Assembly (NCBI GenBank): GCA_024195585.1
Contig: SWBL01000238.1
Coordinates: forward strand, 1 to 64,000
Direction: 5' to 3'
Source: Aureobasidium sp. EXF-3400
Lineage: Eukaryota; Ascomycota; Dothideomycetes; Dothideales; Saccotheciaceae
DNA: 64,000 nucleotides
The notes beneath the pieces are model-generated. The model searched no databases and was not told the DNA's origin. It worked only from the letters and a program-made list of their open reading frames with translations. Position 1 is the stretch's first letter, and each line of letters begins with the position of its first letter. Shown in pieces: positions 33,929-44,715 of this stretch. Position numbers and translations under genes: made by a program.

Positions 33929-35504
33929 ATGTTGGCAGCTAGACCGGTGGCACGACTCGACAACAAGCGAAGGGCGGTGCTCGATCCTCGTAAGAGGCAA
34001 TTTGCAAAGTCGCAATGGCAGGAGCAAAGTTACGAGCATGCCATGAACTTCTACAATCTGCCTCCGACCGGCGACATTGCCCTCGAGCAGTTTGAAGAAT
34101 GGGGCATTGCCAGACTGAAGGGTATGCTTCTATCCATCGCCAATTGTCCATATGCTGACTTGCTATTACACAGTCCTCGGTGAACTCGAATCATGCCAAT
34201 TCCGCAACCGCAGCGCCGAAGAAACCTCGACATACATGAAGCCTATCCTCGACAAATACTTACGCCTGGATCAGAACTCCTCAAGATCCACCGAGCACGA
34301 AATCCAACGCAAGCGCGATCACTACTCACACTGGACTCTCCGCCTTGCCTTTTCCGCAACAGACGACCTGAGAAAGCGATTTGCCAGACTCGAGACCCAA
34401 CTCTTCCGCCTCCGACTCAACCAGAACGATGCACGAGAACGCAAAGAATTCATTCAGAGCCTCAACATGAGCTGGGAGACTGTATCCGACGACGAGAAGG
34501 CCCGCATGCTGGATGATCTGAAGAGTGCTACTGGTGTCTTCAAGAATGAGGAGGAATCATGGTTCAAGGTCGACTGGGAGAACGTCCCTGAGCTTGTCGA
34601 ACAACGCAAGGTCCTGCTCAAGATGGGCAAAGCCTTTGTTCACATGCGTGAGCAGACGAGTATGGTCGTTGGAGAGTTTAGCAGACAACTCGAGGCTGGT
34701 CTGGAATTGGCTGCTCGTGCCCTCCCACGCATGGACGAAGACAACCGCCTCTCACCCATCCTCACACATCTGTCCAAGTCTTTCGCCTCACCAGACGCTC
34801 AATACAACGCCGACTCTTCATCCATCTCCGACACGACTGTCATCACCGCCAACATGATCGACGCCCTGGCCTCCCACTTCCCTCTCTGTATGCAAAGTCT
34901 GCACCGCGAGCTACGCAAGAACAGCCACTTGAAGCATTTCGCAAGATTACAATACTCTCTCTTCCTCAAAGGTATCGGTCTCGACATGAACGAATGTATC
35001 GCCTTCTGGCGAAAGAGTTTCAAACTCATGACAGACGACAAGTTCAAGAAAGAATATCTTTACAACATCCGTCACGCATACGGCGATGTCGGCGGCGACT
35101 CCAACAGACGTGGCAGAGGATACACACCTTACTCCTGTCAGAAACTCATCACAGACATACCTAGCAGTGGACAAAGCCACGGCTGCCCTTACCGCTGGTT
35201 TAGTCAAGATAACCTTATGGGTCTACTTCAAGCTACTGGAGTGAACGATCGCGAAGTTCTCAAAAGTGTCAAGGAGGATGTTACAAAGACTCGCTTCCAC
35301 ATTGCCTGCAACCGTGTCTTTGAACATCAACACAAGAACGAAATCAAGAAGGTCAAGGATGCTTCGCTATGGCCTCAGAGTGAACTCGACACTATCACAC
35401 ATCCCAACACTTATTTCAAGCGCAGTTTCATGCTCAAGAACTTGAACAAGTTCCAGAGTGGGGATATGGGTGTGGATGGTCCTTCGCAGACCCCGCAGGG
35501 TTGA
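33929..35504 (+). CDS. PRI2: DNA primase large subunit (PRI2)
   Basis: Large regulatory subunit of DNA primase in the Pol alpha-primase complex, which makes RNA primers at replication forks. Exons 33929-34121 and 34174-35504 give 507 aa, as in other fungi. Four cysteines that ligate the 4Fe-4S cluster are visible at about 303 (HFPLCMQSL), 386 (YSCQKLI), 402 (HGCPYRWFS) and 443 (HIACNRVFE). The helical N-terminal domain contains YSHWTLRLAFS and the EESWFKVDWENVPELV block shared by the family. The C-terminus (TITHPNTYFKRS) matches too. Nuclear. It lies 220 bp downstream of PHO13. Confidence 0.95.
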
Positions 35505-36570
35505 TGTTCTCTTTGATGATCGTTTTGTTATTCATGAGTGTTGATTTGATTTCGATGGAAGGAAAGAAACAGGAAAGGAGCGTATCGGTGTTGGGCGTTT
35601 GCAAAAGATAGCGAACTTGTTTCCCTTTAAATGGCTTGTTGTAAACTCAGGTAGATTCAATGTTGAGATTGACTAATAAAATTATTCATACTCATAATCG
35701 AGCACTTTGCTACTTCTCTCTCTTCCGTCACTCATACTTGTTGACATCAAAAGATTCGCTAGACATACAGGTACAGAAATATAGGCGAGAGGGTTGTTCC
35801 TTATGCCCATGAAGAAAAAGCAATCGGTCTTCTAGATGACTGCTACAGTCAATGGTCTCTATATCATGATGCTAAACCTGCAACAATGTATATGCCATGT
35901 CACCCATCATCTTTGTGGAAGTCTTTGTATATCAAACTGAGCGCTGTGACATCGTGTGTTAGAGGACATGTCCAGATCCCGCGGAAGATACTGGGCCAAA
36001 GAACGCATGAGAGGTAATCGCGGGACATCAAGATCAGTTTTCCGATATACTGGATGTAGTCTGCACAGGACAATCAATATCGCATTCGACGATACAAGAG
36101 ACAAACGCAAATCAACTCACATCGTGGAGGTGGCAGTAAAACGTAAAGTATGAAGCAAGACATCGAACATGCTTTACAATGCTTTGATCGCTATCTGCGT
36201 GAGACAGTCGACATTGATTGCCACTACGAGAAATACGCGAGAGATAGCTCGCGTCGTCGACTCGGTGTTTGCACCTCAATACATGGCCGATGTTCGGGAG
36301 TTCTATAGTAACCTGTGTTAACAGTGCTCTTTAGGCAAGCTCAGGAGTGTTGCTATAATTCTTGAAGATGCGGACCTCGATCATGGCGAAAGGTTCGGAA
36401 AGAGAAATGCGGGCTGCTGCAGCTCATCATATCAAAGATGTCGTCGCTCAGTTCTGTGGGGATGTTGGCGATCCATAGCTTCCGGAGAAGTCTGAGTGAG
36501 CTCAGATCCAGCAGTACGATGTTGCATGCATCGAAAATCTTGTCAACTCGCAGTTCCAGTACACACATCC
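35505..36570. other. 1.07 kb convergent spacer
   Basis: Between the 3' ends of PRI2 and the zinc-cluster gene. A 71-codon frame at 36353-36568 (minus) directly follows the zinc-cluster stop and might be a further exon, but I see no good splice to it. The rest is AT-rich and empty. Confidence 0.4.
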
Positions 36571-38303
36571 TCAGAAGAACATCTGATATAGTGCCTCTCT
36601 GTCCTTGAATATCTTTCTGCCATACATAAAGCCTTGCGAGTCAGTCTTCCAGGCGACTCTCAGGAATGTCTCCGCCCTTTTTAGAGACGCTGGACCAAGA
36701 CCTTGATGGAACTGCGGCAGAAGCGAGATGATGTGCTCTTGTGTTACTGGATCAAAGGCTGCAGTGCCAACTACAAGCAGAGGCCACAGGTGGTTGTTGA
36801 TCGTGTGTTCATATTCGATGAGCTGGTCTAGTAGTTGGAGAGTTTCAGTGACGAAGGCGTTGGTGTCAAAGGAAGACACAAGACTTTCCTCTTGTACGAT
36901 TTGCGTTGCGAGATGAGAGCATGCGCACCAATAAGCCCGAGCAAGCAATACCAAGCGCTTGGGTGGCAGGTCGAGGTGTGTTAAAGGCGATTCTTCTTGG
37001 CAAGCGGGAGCTGTCCATGACGAGAGACGAGCAATGATATCCTCCACTTCTAGGTGATCTCTGTCGTTCAGGTATGGTTTATGAGTGAAGGACGACACTC
37101 TGTATACCAGATCCGCCAGCTCTGGGCCACCAAATCCGATCCAAGGGCTGCTACGCCAATTACATTCCAGTTCCAGGTGTTCCAATGATGAGGTGAGTGT
37201 TTTCAATGCCTCTGATATATGTGTGATCGGTAGTTGCGAATCTGGTTGGAAGAGATGGTTGTTGGCGGCATGCATGATATAGGCTTCCAGCACCAGTATC
37301 TCATGATAGCTCATAGGAGCCTTGTCTTTGACGGTCGTGTTGAAAAGCTCGTGTGCTCCACGAAGATGAGCTTTCCCGAGAGCAGACTCTCCGTCTTTTG
37401 ATTGGAATCCCTATATCAGAAGTCAACGACTGGCCATCGGTGTTCATAGTCGGTCTTACCTCGAACAGATGCAAGAGCAAGACTGTCTCTCTTTTCCACT
37501 TGTCATCAGTCTGAGGTCTTTCTTGGAGAGCTTGACTTAGTCCGCTGACCGCGCTATCATAGTGTCTGATAGCTTTCTCATGCCAATAAGGCATGGAGCG
37601 TGAAAGTGCTATAACACTACACGCAACCCAAGCGTGTAGGAGGGTTGGGTGTTCAAGAGCTAGAGGAAGACTATGCACGACGATCGAATCCTTGAAGTCG
37701 CTATCGAGACATAGAATCTGGTTTTGGAAGGCTGCGGATATGCTCAGAAACGCTTGTGGTGATAGATCGCTGCGATATGTTATTGAAGGGTTCGAATCAC
37801 GAAATGGTGGCCGTGTTCGTACGGTGATATCCTGGTCACGACATCTGGTATACTCCAAGAGCAGAAGTTCTCAAATCCAAGATCCATAGGGTAGTCCGTA
37901 CTCGGAGTATCAAGCGGTGTAACCGTTCTTGCCGGCCTTGACAGACTCCAGGAGGTACTCGTAGAGCTGCTCGGAGAAGCTGGGGTTGGCGGAGGTGCGG
38001 ATTCAGACCCTCGAATTGATTTGATTCCTCTGGATCGACCTCGTTGCCCTTTCTGCCCGTCTGACCACACGCACTCATCTTGACCATAGCTGTTTCGACA
38101 TCTTCCACATATCGGCTTGGTTAGATGGCATTTTTTCTTTTTCCGTCGACCTTGGAATTCGCTACACGTCAGTACTGTGATGACTTGGAATCTCGCGTGT
38201 GATAAAGCTTACATGGCAAGCAGCTGGCATTCAACCCACTTGACTTCGGCCGAGGTTTTGACTCTACGAGACCTTGACTTGTGTTTGAGAATTTGGTAAA
38301 CAT
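36571..38303 (-). CDS. Zn2Cys6 transcription factor
   Basis: Fungal binuclear zinc-cluster regulator. Exon 1 is 38303-38213 and splices to 38150, forming the cluster C-x2-C-x6-C-x6-C-x2-C-x8-C with cysteines at 28, 31, 38, 45, 48 and 57 (ASCLPCRRKKKKCHLTKP...). The second Cys codon is rebuilt across the intron, which fixes the splice. A Ser/Thr/Pro linker follows. Between about 37960 and 37840 the reading frame must change; several weak introns are possible, or a frameshift exists, so exon 2/3 borders are open. The frame then covers a middle homology region typical of these factors (SIAAFQNQILCLDS-like helices, KWKRETVLLLHLFE), an intron at 37411-37459, and a last exon 37410-36571. It stands head-to-head with a DUF3237 gene and may control that gene and the nearby amidase and transporter. 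Confidence 0.75.
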
Positions 38304-38699
38304 CGTATGTTGGATCAAAGATAACAAAAGAGCGTCATCGGCCTTGCCCGATCACAGTCATCTGTCGAACAAGATAAGTGCGGGGCGAGGAGATGCAGGA
38401 AGGTTCCATCAACTAAAACAACAAAGAACCGTCATCTTGTCCTGGTTCATGATCAGTCTCGCGAAAGAAAGTGTGTGATGTAGGAAAGAGAAGCTTGGTG
38501 ATCGCTCTTGCTCAAGCCTCAATCGATTTGCTGCGGGAAGGACCCTGACCAAAGTCCAACTCGACCCGAAGGACACCTCGGTTACTCAATCAAGGCTTGC
38601 TAGTCGATCGAAGGATGATCCCGTGCTTTAGACAGGTATATAAGTCTGCATAGTGCCCTCTTAGTGCCTGCAAATCATCATTTCTCCCTCTTTTCCATC
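38304..38699. promoter_or_regulatory. shared promoter of Zn2Cys6 factor and DUF3237 gene
   Basis: A 396 bp head-to-head region. A clean TATATAAG at 38637-38644 lies about 60 bp before the DUF3237 ATG. CCG at 38566-38568 and CGG at 38579-38581 form an everted pair with a 10-nt gap, a possible zinc-cluster site. Confidence 0.45.
38637..38644 (+). promoter_or_regulatory. TATA box of DUF3237 gene
   Basis: TATATAAG, 56 bp before the start codon, in the position expected of a strong regulated fungal promoter. Confidence 0.5.
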
Positions 38700-39293
38700 A
38701 TGTCCTCGCCTAAAGCACCGACGGCCTCTCCTGGCAATGCCTACTCTGACAGATCAATCGAGATGAAGGCGCCTTCTATGAAATTCATATACCGCCTCGA
38801 ATGTGAGATGGCAAAGGACGACCACGTAGTAGGAGCTCAGATCGGCACGAGCAACGCAAGAGTTATTATGCCCATTGTCGGCGGCACTGTGAAAGGGCCC
38901 AAGATCTCGGCCGTTATCGAGCACATGAGTGGAGCAGACTGGGGTCTGGCGATCGGAAGAACAGGGGCAAGTCACATGAACTGTGGTTTCCTATCTCTCA
39001 CTGACACCACTGTGTAGCTCATGAGATTGAACGCCCGTTATACACTCAAGACCGACGATGGGCACTATATCTATGTCCGGTCAAAGGGAAATTTCAAACC
39101 TGGTCCTGGTGTGGATATCAATCCTGCGACTGCTACCCGAATGACTCAGGAGGAAGTGGAATGGTTCACCCGATTGCAATTCGAGGCTTCTGGACCGTAC
39201 GACTGGATGAACAGTGTCTTTGGTATTGGCGTCCTTGCAATGGACGAGAGTAAAATCTTGATAGATGCTTACGAGCTGACGAACTTCATGTGA
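38700..39293 (+). CDS. DUF3237 family protein with GC-AG intron
   Basis: Small beta-barrel-type protein of the DUF3237/UPF0311 family, of unknown catalytic role and often found beside catabolic genes. Exons 38700-38966 and 39018-39293 give 180 aa. Family marks are RVIMPIVGGTVKGPKISA, GADWGL and LNARYTLKTDDGHYIYV. The frame is broken by TAG at 39015-39017; no GT donor fits phase, but a GCAAGT donor at 38967 with a TAG acceptor at 39017 removes 51 nt and joins the two conserved halves in frame, so a GC-AG intron is the best model. A branch-like CACTGAC lies inside. Start chosen at the first ATG, below the TATA box. Confidence 0.82.
38967..39017 (+). other. predicted GC-AG intron (51 nt)
   Basis: Begins gcaagt, matching the usual GC-AG donor consensus, and ends gtgtag. 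It is the only interval I can find that removes the in-frame stop and keeps the DUF3237 fold contiguous. Confidence 0.7.
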
Positions 39294-39515
39294 ATGAAAA
39301 ACATCCTCCCCTCCATATGCATGAAAGTGTCTCTTACATATTGTAGAACTGCAAGACTATGATCTAATCAGCGAGGTCTGGAGAACGACAGCTGACAAGT
39401 CGATGAATTTTGGTGGAAGTTGCTCTGCATCTGGCAAATGTCATCTACTTCCAAAGATCACAGCCGTCCCATGCACTCAAAAGTCTAGCGTCTGAGGAAG
39501 ATCAAATTTGGTACC

Positions 39516-41287
39516 TCATGACTGATTGAGAACGCTGTCCACAAGACCAACAATCTCTGCCAATGCTTCATCCTCCTGTTTCATTCCAACAACTTGAACA
39601 GACAATGGCGCATCCTTGTAGGTCTCAGGAGAATCATCTGGCAGGCAGTATTAGTGGAAAGTTTTGTGAGAACTGCGCGCGACCACTCACATAGCTTGTA
39701 ATGTTTCAAATCTTGTTCGCCATACAACGCCGAGTCTTCGCCATCAGCAACATCGGATTCACGAACCCTGCCAGTAGGGATGATAGTTGCAGGATAGTCG
39801 AGGAAGTTCCAGAGCATTGTGTAGTTGATGGGACCCCACTCATCGAAGCGTGTCGCTGTCTGAGGGGCTCCAGGTAATATGATGGCATCCAGTTCATTCT
39901 CGAACCAGAACTCGTGATAGGCGGCCTGTAGCTTACGTCTGCCCGCAGTCAAGTCCATATAACCTTGCAAACTACTTTTGGGAATAGCGGCGAGGTTGAC
40001 TCTCTTGACAGACTCAACTTCTGGCTCTTTGCCTTCTTTGATGAGGTTCTGAACAAACTGTGGAGGACATGTATTAGGTTTAGTTTCAACAAGGGTGAAT
40101 CTTGCTTACCTCGCAACCATCAACCGCAAACATGCCGTATGTTATACCAACTGCGGCAGGAACATGAGGCAGTCTCAACTCCACAAGGTCCAGCCCAGCA
40201 CCTCGGAGCTTCTGTGCTGCCTCTCGGATAGCACGGCGCACGGGTGGGAAAGGTGTGTAGATGCCATCATCAAGGACAAGACCTATGCGTGGTTTGCGAC
40301 TGCTCTGGTGGCCCTGCCAGCGAAGATGCAAACACGATGTGTCATAACGCCATGCTTGAGCGCTCATGATTGTCTTCATGAAGAAAGCGCAGGCTCTTGA
40401 TGATGTCGCCATTGGACCAGCCACGACTTCAATGCCGGGCATACCAGGATCTTCTGGTGACTGCTGGCCGTCAAACGGTACGATACCAGAACTGGGACGG
40501 GCACCGTAAATACCGTTGCAGATGCTGGGAATGCGGATACTGCCTGCAATATCGGTGCCAATTCCAAGTACACTGCCTCTCATCGCAATAAGAGAGCCCT
40601 CACCTCCTGAAGAGCCGCCTGCGGTCAACTTCAGGTTAGAAGGGTTGAGTGTTCGCCCAAAGACGTTGTTGTCCGAGTCTGCCGTCATCATAGTTTGTGG
40701 TACGTTGGTCTTGCAGTATAGCACAGCACCCAAATCCAGAAGTAGTTTAGGGAGAGCTGAGTATTCGGTGGCTGGCTTATTTGCAAAGTAGGTCATGCCA
40801 ATTGTTGAGTCGAAACCTGGGACGTTGAAGGAATCTTTTAGCGATATCGGAAGCCCATGTAGAGGTTTCCAAGGTGCTGAAGGGTCGCCAACGCGCTCCT
40901 GATCGAGCTGACGAGCTCTTTCGATCGCTTCCTCGAAGAAGATCTCTGTGAGGCAGTTTGTCTGGGAAGTAGTCAGCTATGTATGTGGACAGAAGGCCCA
41001 CATGAGTTTACCAACTGCTGTGCGATGGCAGCACGCTTGCAGAAGGCTACAGTAACCTCCTCTGCAGTGAATTCTTGCTGGCGTATCTTTTCGACGAGGT
41101 CGACGGCATCATTATCCTCGGTGATACTGATTTCTCGTTCGTTGAGGATGCCACAGGTTTTGGGTATTTGAAGGACGTTGTTTCCGAGTGATAGCTTTTT
41201 CGAAATCTTCCACTCGTCTCTGATGAGTCGGTCTCTCTGTTCACACTTGGCACGAGAGATGTCGATGTATGTCTTGTCCCCAGCCAT
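39516..41287 (-). CDS. amidase (amidase signature, acetamidase-like)
   Basis: Amidase-signature hydrolase that splits carboxamides to acid and ammonia. Exons 41287-41012, 40961-40110, 40057-39691 and 39637-39516 join in phase to 538 aa. The Ser-Ser-Lys triad is visible: Lys134 (LPISLKDSFN), cis-Ser in GGSSGG at 207-212 and nucleophile Ser233 (DIAGSIRIP). The N-terminal helical region carries SITEDNDAVDLVEKI and the C-terminus DAPLSVQVVGMKQEDEALAE, both normal for fungal acetamidase/general amidases. Cytosolic, no signal peptide. It faces the DUF3237 gene tail-to-tail with 222 bp between, and is head-to-head with an MFS transporter. Substrate unknown. Confidence 0.92.
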
Positions 41288-42267
41288 GATATCTTTTGTA
41301 ATGATGTATGACGGTACAAGAACTAGAGGAAGGAGGGGGGTACAGAAGCGTAGAACTAGCGAGTTCTGGCCTTATATTGAGAACTAAACATGCCTGGAGA
41401 CATTCGCTATCCGTCGACAGCGGATCTCCTCCGCTCCGGCAATTGCGAGTTGTGATTCAGACATTCCCGTATCTCGTTGGACGTGAGGGGTTATCTATCG
41501 CGTGACGAAAGGCGCTATTTCCTCATAGAGACGTCCGCCAGTATATCCATCATTTGGCGAAGACAAGGGACGAAAGTTTATCAGTTGCAGGTGTCAAACA
41601 CAGCGCGGGGTTTGCTGATCGCGAAAGCTAAGGAGGGGGTCACAAATTCGTCGCTCCGACGTCCCTTTGGAGAACAACATTGTAAGCGACGGCGATGCAT
41701 AACTACCGCAACACTTGACTGCTAAGCGAGGATAACAGTGAAGACGAAAGAAGACCAAGATTATTGGCCTCGAATCTCGCAAGCATCGTGTAGCAGGCAG
41801 CTTTCCTACCAAAGACTTTAGCAGTGTTGCAGGGAAGGTAGCAGACCATGCTAAAATCTTGGCAGTCAACAGTCCTCCTTAGTTATCACACTAAAGAGCG
41901 GTCTTTCCCAATCAGGCAGTCGTAGCCGTTGGTGTCCACGCATCTTATCTGGCTCGGCCTTCGAGTTCGACAAGCCACCTTGTGCATCTTTGAGATACTG
42001 CCACACCTTGACAGGATGCAGTATCAATCAGCTGCGGCGAACGACCGCCATCGGCGGAACTCTCATCCTCATTGATAGCGGCCGCTGATCCTGAACTTGA
42101 TACTCTATACTCCATCAATCCTTGGACTCTTGAATTGGGCCATACATAAGGCCACTCGATTCTCTTCACAAATCATCGAGTCTCAGAGTCATAACTTCGT
42201 TCACTTGTATCTTCACACTCATACTGACCCTCATCTGCGCTCTCGATCTCCACACCCCTTTCTTCTT
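41288..42267. promoter_or_regulatory. 980 bp divergent promoter of amidase and MFS transporter
   Basis: Holds candidate zinc-cluster sites: CGG-N7-CCG at 41421-41433, and a perfect inverted repeat CCGCC-ATC-GGCGG at 42045-42057, 211 bp before the transporter ATG. No gene is supported inside. Confidence 0.45.
42045..42057. promoter_or_regulatory. inverted repeat CCGCC-ATC-GGCGG
   Basis: Five-base arms pair perfectly around three bases. CGG-type half-sites in such repeats are typical of Zn2Cys6 regulators, one of which is encoded 4 kb away. Confidence 0.35.
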
Positions 42268-43998
42268 ATGGAGTCTGTTCGACAAGACATTCCAGACTAC
42301 AATGTCGTACCTGGCACAGTATACCTGGTGCAAGGTGCACACCAGAATGGCTTCTCCTCCAAGGATATCATCTTGATGCCTACTCCTTCGAATGACCCTC
42401 GAGATCCTCTTCGTTGGTCGAAATGGCGAAAGTCATATCACCTCTTCCTCTTGGTGTAAGCGGCTTCCGCGAGCTGAGCTGATGACACATCAACTAACGA
42501 CCGACCAGATTCTATAGCGCGACCCTGGGAGCCATCACCAACGGTGACTCTGTTGTGTACCTCAATCTGTTGCAGATCTACCACACTGGCATCAACCAAT
42601 TGAACTATGCAGGCGCCGTCATGTTGCTGCTACTTGGAGTCGGGAATGTCTTCTTCGTGCCTTTGTCGAACAGTATGTGTTTGCCATGCTTTGTAAAACG
42701 AGCCTGATACTGACATCCATGCAGAGTTCGGTCGACGGTCCGTATATATCTGGACGCTCCTCCTGGTCTTCGTGTCCGAGATCTGGATGGCGGTCTCAAA
42801 ATCGTACGGCGAGTACTGGGCAGTCAACATACTCAGAGGACTTGGATCCGCTCCGTTCGAGGCATTGCCCGCCATCTCGATTGCAGACATCTACTTCGCT
42901 CATGAGCGTGGTGGCAAGCTGGGTGCATATGTCTTCGGCCTGGCTTTCGGAAGCTTTGTCGGCCCGGTGTGCGGTGGCTACATGGTCGTAGGACAAGGCG
43001 TAAGATGGCAGTACTGGTGGGGTGTAATCATAATGGGCTTCTTGCTTGTGCTGTTCTTCTTCACTTTGGAAGAGACTCACTTCATCCGGCCTTTGGATTC
43101 GCATGACGAAGCTCTGGTTAGCACCACCGACATGCCCGAGCTTGACAAGAAGTTGACAAACAAGTCTATGGCCAAAGAAGCTGATAGCCAGAGCACACAC
43201 CAACATGCAGAAGCCATCATCGGAGAAGTCTTCGATGCCGAAGGATTCAAGGTCCAATACAGTCTGTGGAAGACATATCCCACTACTTGGAAAGCTGTCT
43301 TCACCGAGTGGTGGTTGCCGCTGAAATGCTGCAGCCTTCCAGCAGTCATCTGGTGTGGCATCAACTACGGCACATGCGTCAGCTGGCTGGCGGTCATGGG
43401 CACAACCGTCGCCTTGATATTCGCGCCCCCACCCTACCTGTTCTCGAATAGTGCCATAGGACTGGTGTGGTTCGCACCACTCATCGGATCTCTGATCGGC
43501 GCCTACTTCTCCGGTCCGTTGAACGATCGACTCACAGTATACCTCAGCAACCGCAATCGAGGTTGGAGAGAACCAGAATACCGTCTGTGGGCCTTCATCC
43601 CAAGTGCATTCATCATGCCAGGAGGCTTGATAATGTATGGCGCCACTGCCGCCCACGGCCTGCATTGGATCGCTCCTGTCGTCGGTATGGGTCTTGTCGG
43701 ATTCGGCCTCAGTGTTGGTGGCACGGTAACCATGAGTTACATCCTCGACTCATACAAAGAGATTGACACCCAGGTCGTGACCACCATCATTCTCATCAGG
43801 AACATCATCGGTTTCGGCATATCCTTCGGCATCCAGTCATGGATCCAAGGCATGGGTCTGCAGAATACTTTTGTGTTTGTGGGTTGCTTGAGTTTTGCTG
43901 TCACCATGTTCGCTGTCTTCTTCATCGTGTTTGGAAAGAAGATGCGAAAGTGGACTACGTCGCGATACCAGCATCTGATCAAGACCAAGACGATGTAG
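42268..43998 (+). CDS. MFS transporter (DHA1-like)
   Basis: Twelve-helix major facilitator carrier in the plasma membrane. Exons 42268-42455, 42509-42672 and 42725-43998 give 541 aa. The cytosolic N-terminus has the fungal motif NDPRDPLRWSKWRK just before helix 1. Motif A appears as PLSNKFGRRSVYIW across intron 2, which confirms that splice. RGLGSAPFEALPAISIAD and GLAFGSFVGPVCGG cover helices 4 and 5. A long central loop (about residues 235-300) is charged. The tail FGKKMRKWTTSRYQ is short. The head-to-head position with the amidase suggests uptake or export of a related compound, but this is inference. The ATG at 42268 is the first in frame; earlier frame extension lacks ATG. Confidence 0.87.
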
Positions 43999-44157
43999 GG
44001 TGTAGGGTGGAGAGGTCGTTTTTTGCAGCGGTCGATGGGACTCACGGGTACTGGCTGGCTTGAGCAATGTGAGAAAGCTGTTCGTGTATGTAAATATCGG
44101 AATGATGTGTTATGACCTTTTCTTCAAAAGCATCACACGGTCGCGTCGTCGCGAGCG
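43999..44157. other. MFS 3' spacer
   Basis: Transporter 3' UTR leading to the MITE-like element; GC-rich cgtcgtcgcgag sequence directly abuts the element. Confidence 0.35.
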
Positions 44158-44162
44158 TCGTC
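44158..44162. repeat. left target-site duplication TCGTC
   Basis: TCGTC here and again at 44711-44715 directly flank the element's terminal inverted repeats, as expected of a 5-bp duplication made on insertion. The flanking sequence is CGTC-rich, so chance is not excluded. Confidence 0.45.
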
Positions 44163-44224
44163 GACGAGGCGCCGTAAGTACGCGGCGTATCAGTGCCAAG
44201 TTCCACACTTCCCAACTTCTCAGC
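44163..44224 (+). repeat. left terminal inverted repeat
   Basis: Reads GACGAGGCGCCGTAAGTACG at its outer end; its complement pairs with 44651-44710 with a 2-nt insertion and six mismatches. Confidence 0.75.
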
Positions 44225-44650
44225 GTTGGAACCTTAAAGACAACTGCGCTTAACTGAGCTACTACTCGCACTTATGCGGCACTGTCCCATATAAAATGAT
44301 AGATCTGAGAAATGGCTTCAAATTAAGCCGTCACACATGGGAATGCGATCGTTGATTGTTGCGTAATCAAGCATGGAAATTGATGAAATTATCGATGGAT
44401 GGTCGCGAAGCCGCGGATTTTGTGGAGGTGATGTCTACGTCAAAAAAACCCCAAGTCAATTTAGCGACCCTGTCTCTCATCCGTAAGCCTCGAAACATCA
44501 CCTAATGCGCGGACTAGTTATGGGCTATAACCACGCTGAATTGATACAAGCGTATACAAATCCATAGAATGAATGACTGGCTTTAATTTCAGCTACTACT
44601 CATTCAAATGCGACAGTTTTTAGCCGCATAATTAAGCATGATAAATTGGT

Positions 44651-44710
44651 GCTGAAGTTGGGAAGCGTGGAAATCCGCACTGATACGCCGCGTACTTGTG
44701 GCGCCTCGTC
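44651..44710 (-). repeat. right terminal inverted repeat
   Basis: Mirror copy of the left repeat; ends GGCGCCTCGTC and is followed by the second TCGTC. Confidence 0.75.
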
Positions 44711-44715
44711 TCGTC
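44711..44715. repeat. right target-site duplication TCGTC
   Basis: Second copy of the putative 5-bp duplication. Confidence 0.45.

Larger units (their letters stand above)
44163..44710. mobile_element. MITE-like element with ~60 bp terminal inverted repeats
   Basis: A 548-bp element bounded by GACGAGGCGCC on the left and its complement GGCGCCTCGTC on the right. The full terminal repeats (44163-44224 and 44651-44710) align over about 60 bp with roughly 90% identity, including an identical 21-bp block GCACTGATACGCCGCGTACTT. Two of the differences are C/T-type changes, compatible with repeat-induced point mutation, though too few to prove it. The interior is AT-rich with no ORF over about 50 codons, so the element is non-autonomous. 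A direct copy of AGCTACTACTC lies near each inner end (44257-44267 and 44591-44601). It resembles DNA-transposon MITEs; the superfamily cannot be named from one copy. Confidence 0.72.

Noticed and set aside
36353..36568. 71-codon frame after the zinc-cluster stop
   Set aside because: Could be a last exon, but no convincing donor precedes the stop; left out of the model.
35505..36570. Possible gene between PRI2 and the regulator
   Set aside because: Only short AT-rich frames; regarded as convergent 3' spacer.
42796..43665. 289-codon minus-strand frame opposite the MFS transporter
   Set aside because: Antisense shadow; the plus strand encodes a complete 12-helix carrier.
44220..44270. tRNA-like sequence (TAGCTCAGTTAAGCG on the minus strand)
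   Set aside because: It lies within the MITE next to the left repeat; no full cloverleaf folds, so similarity to a D arm is taken as chance or a very old relic.
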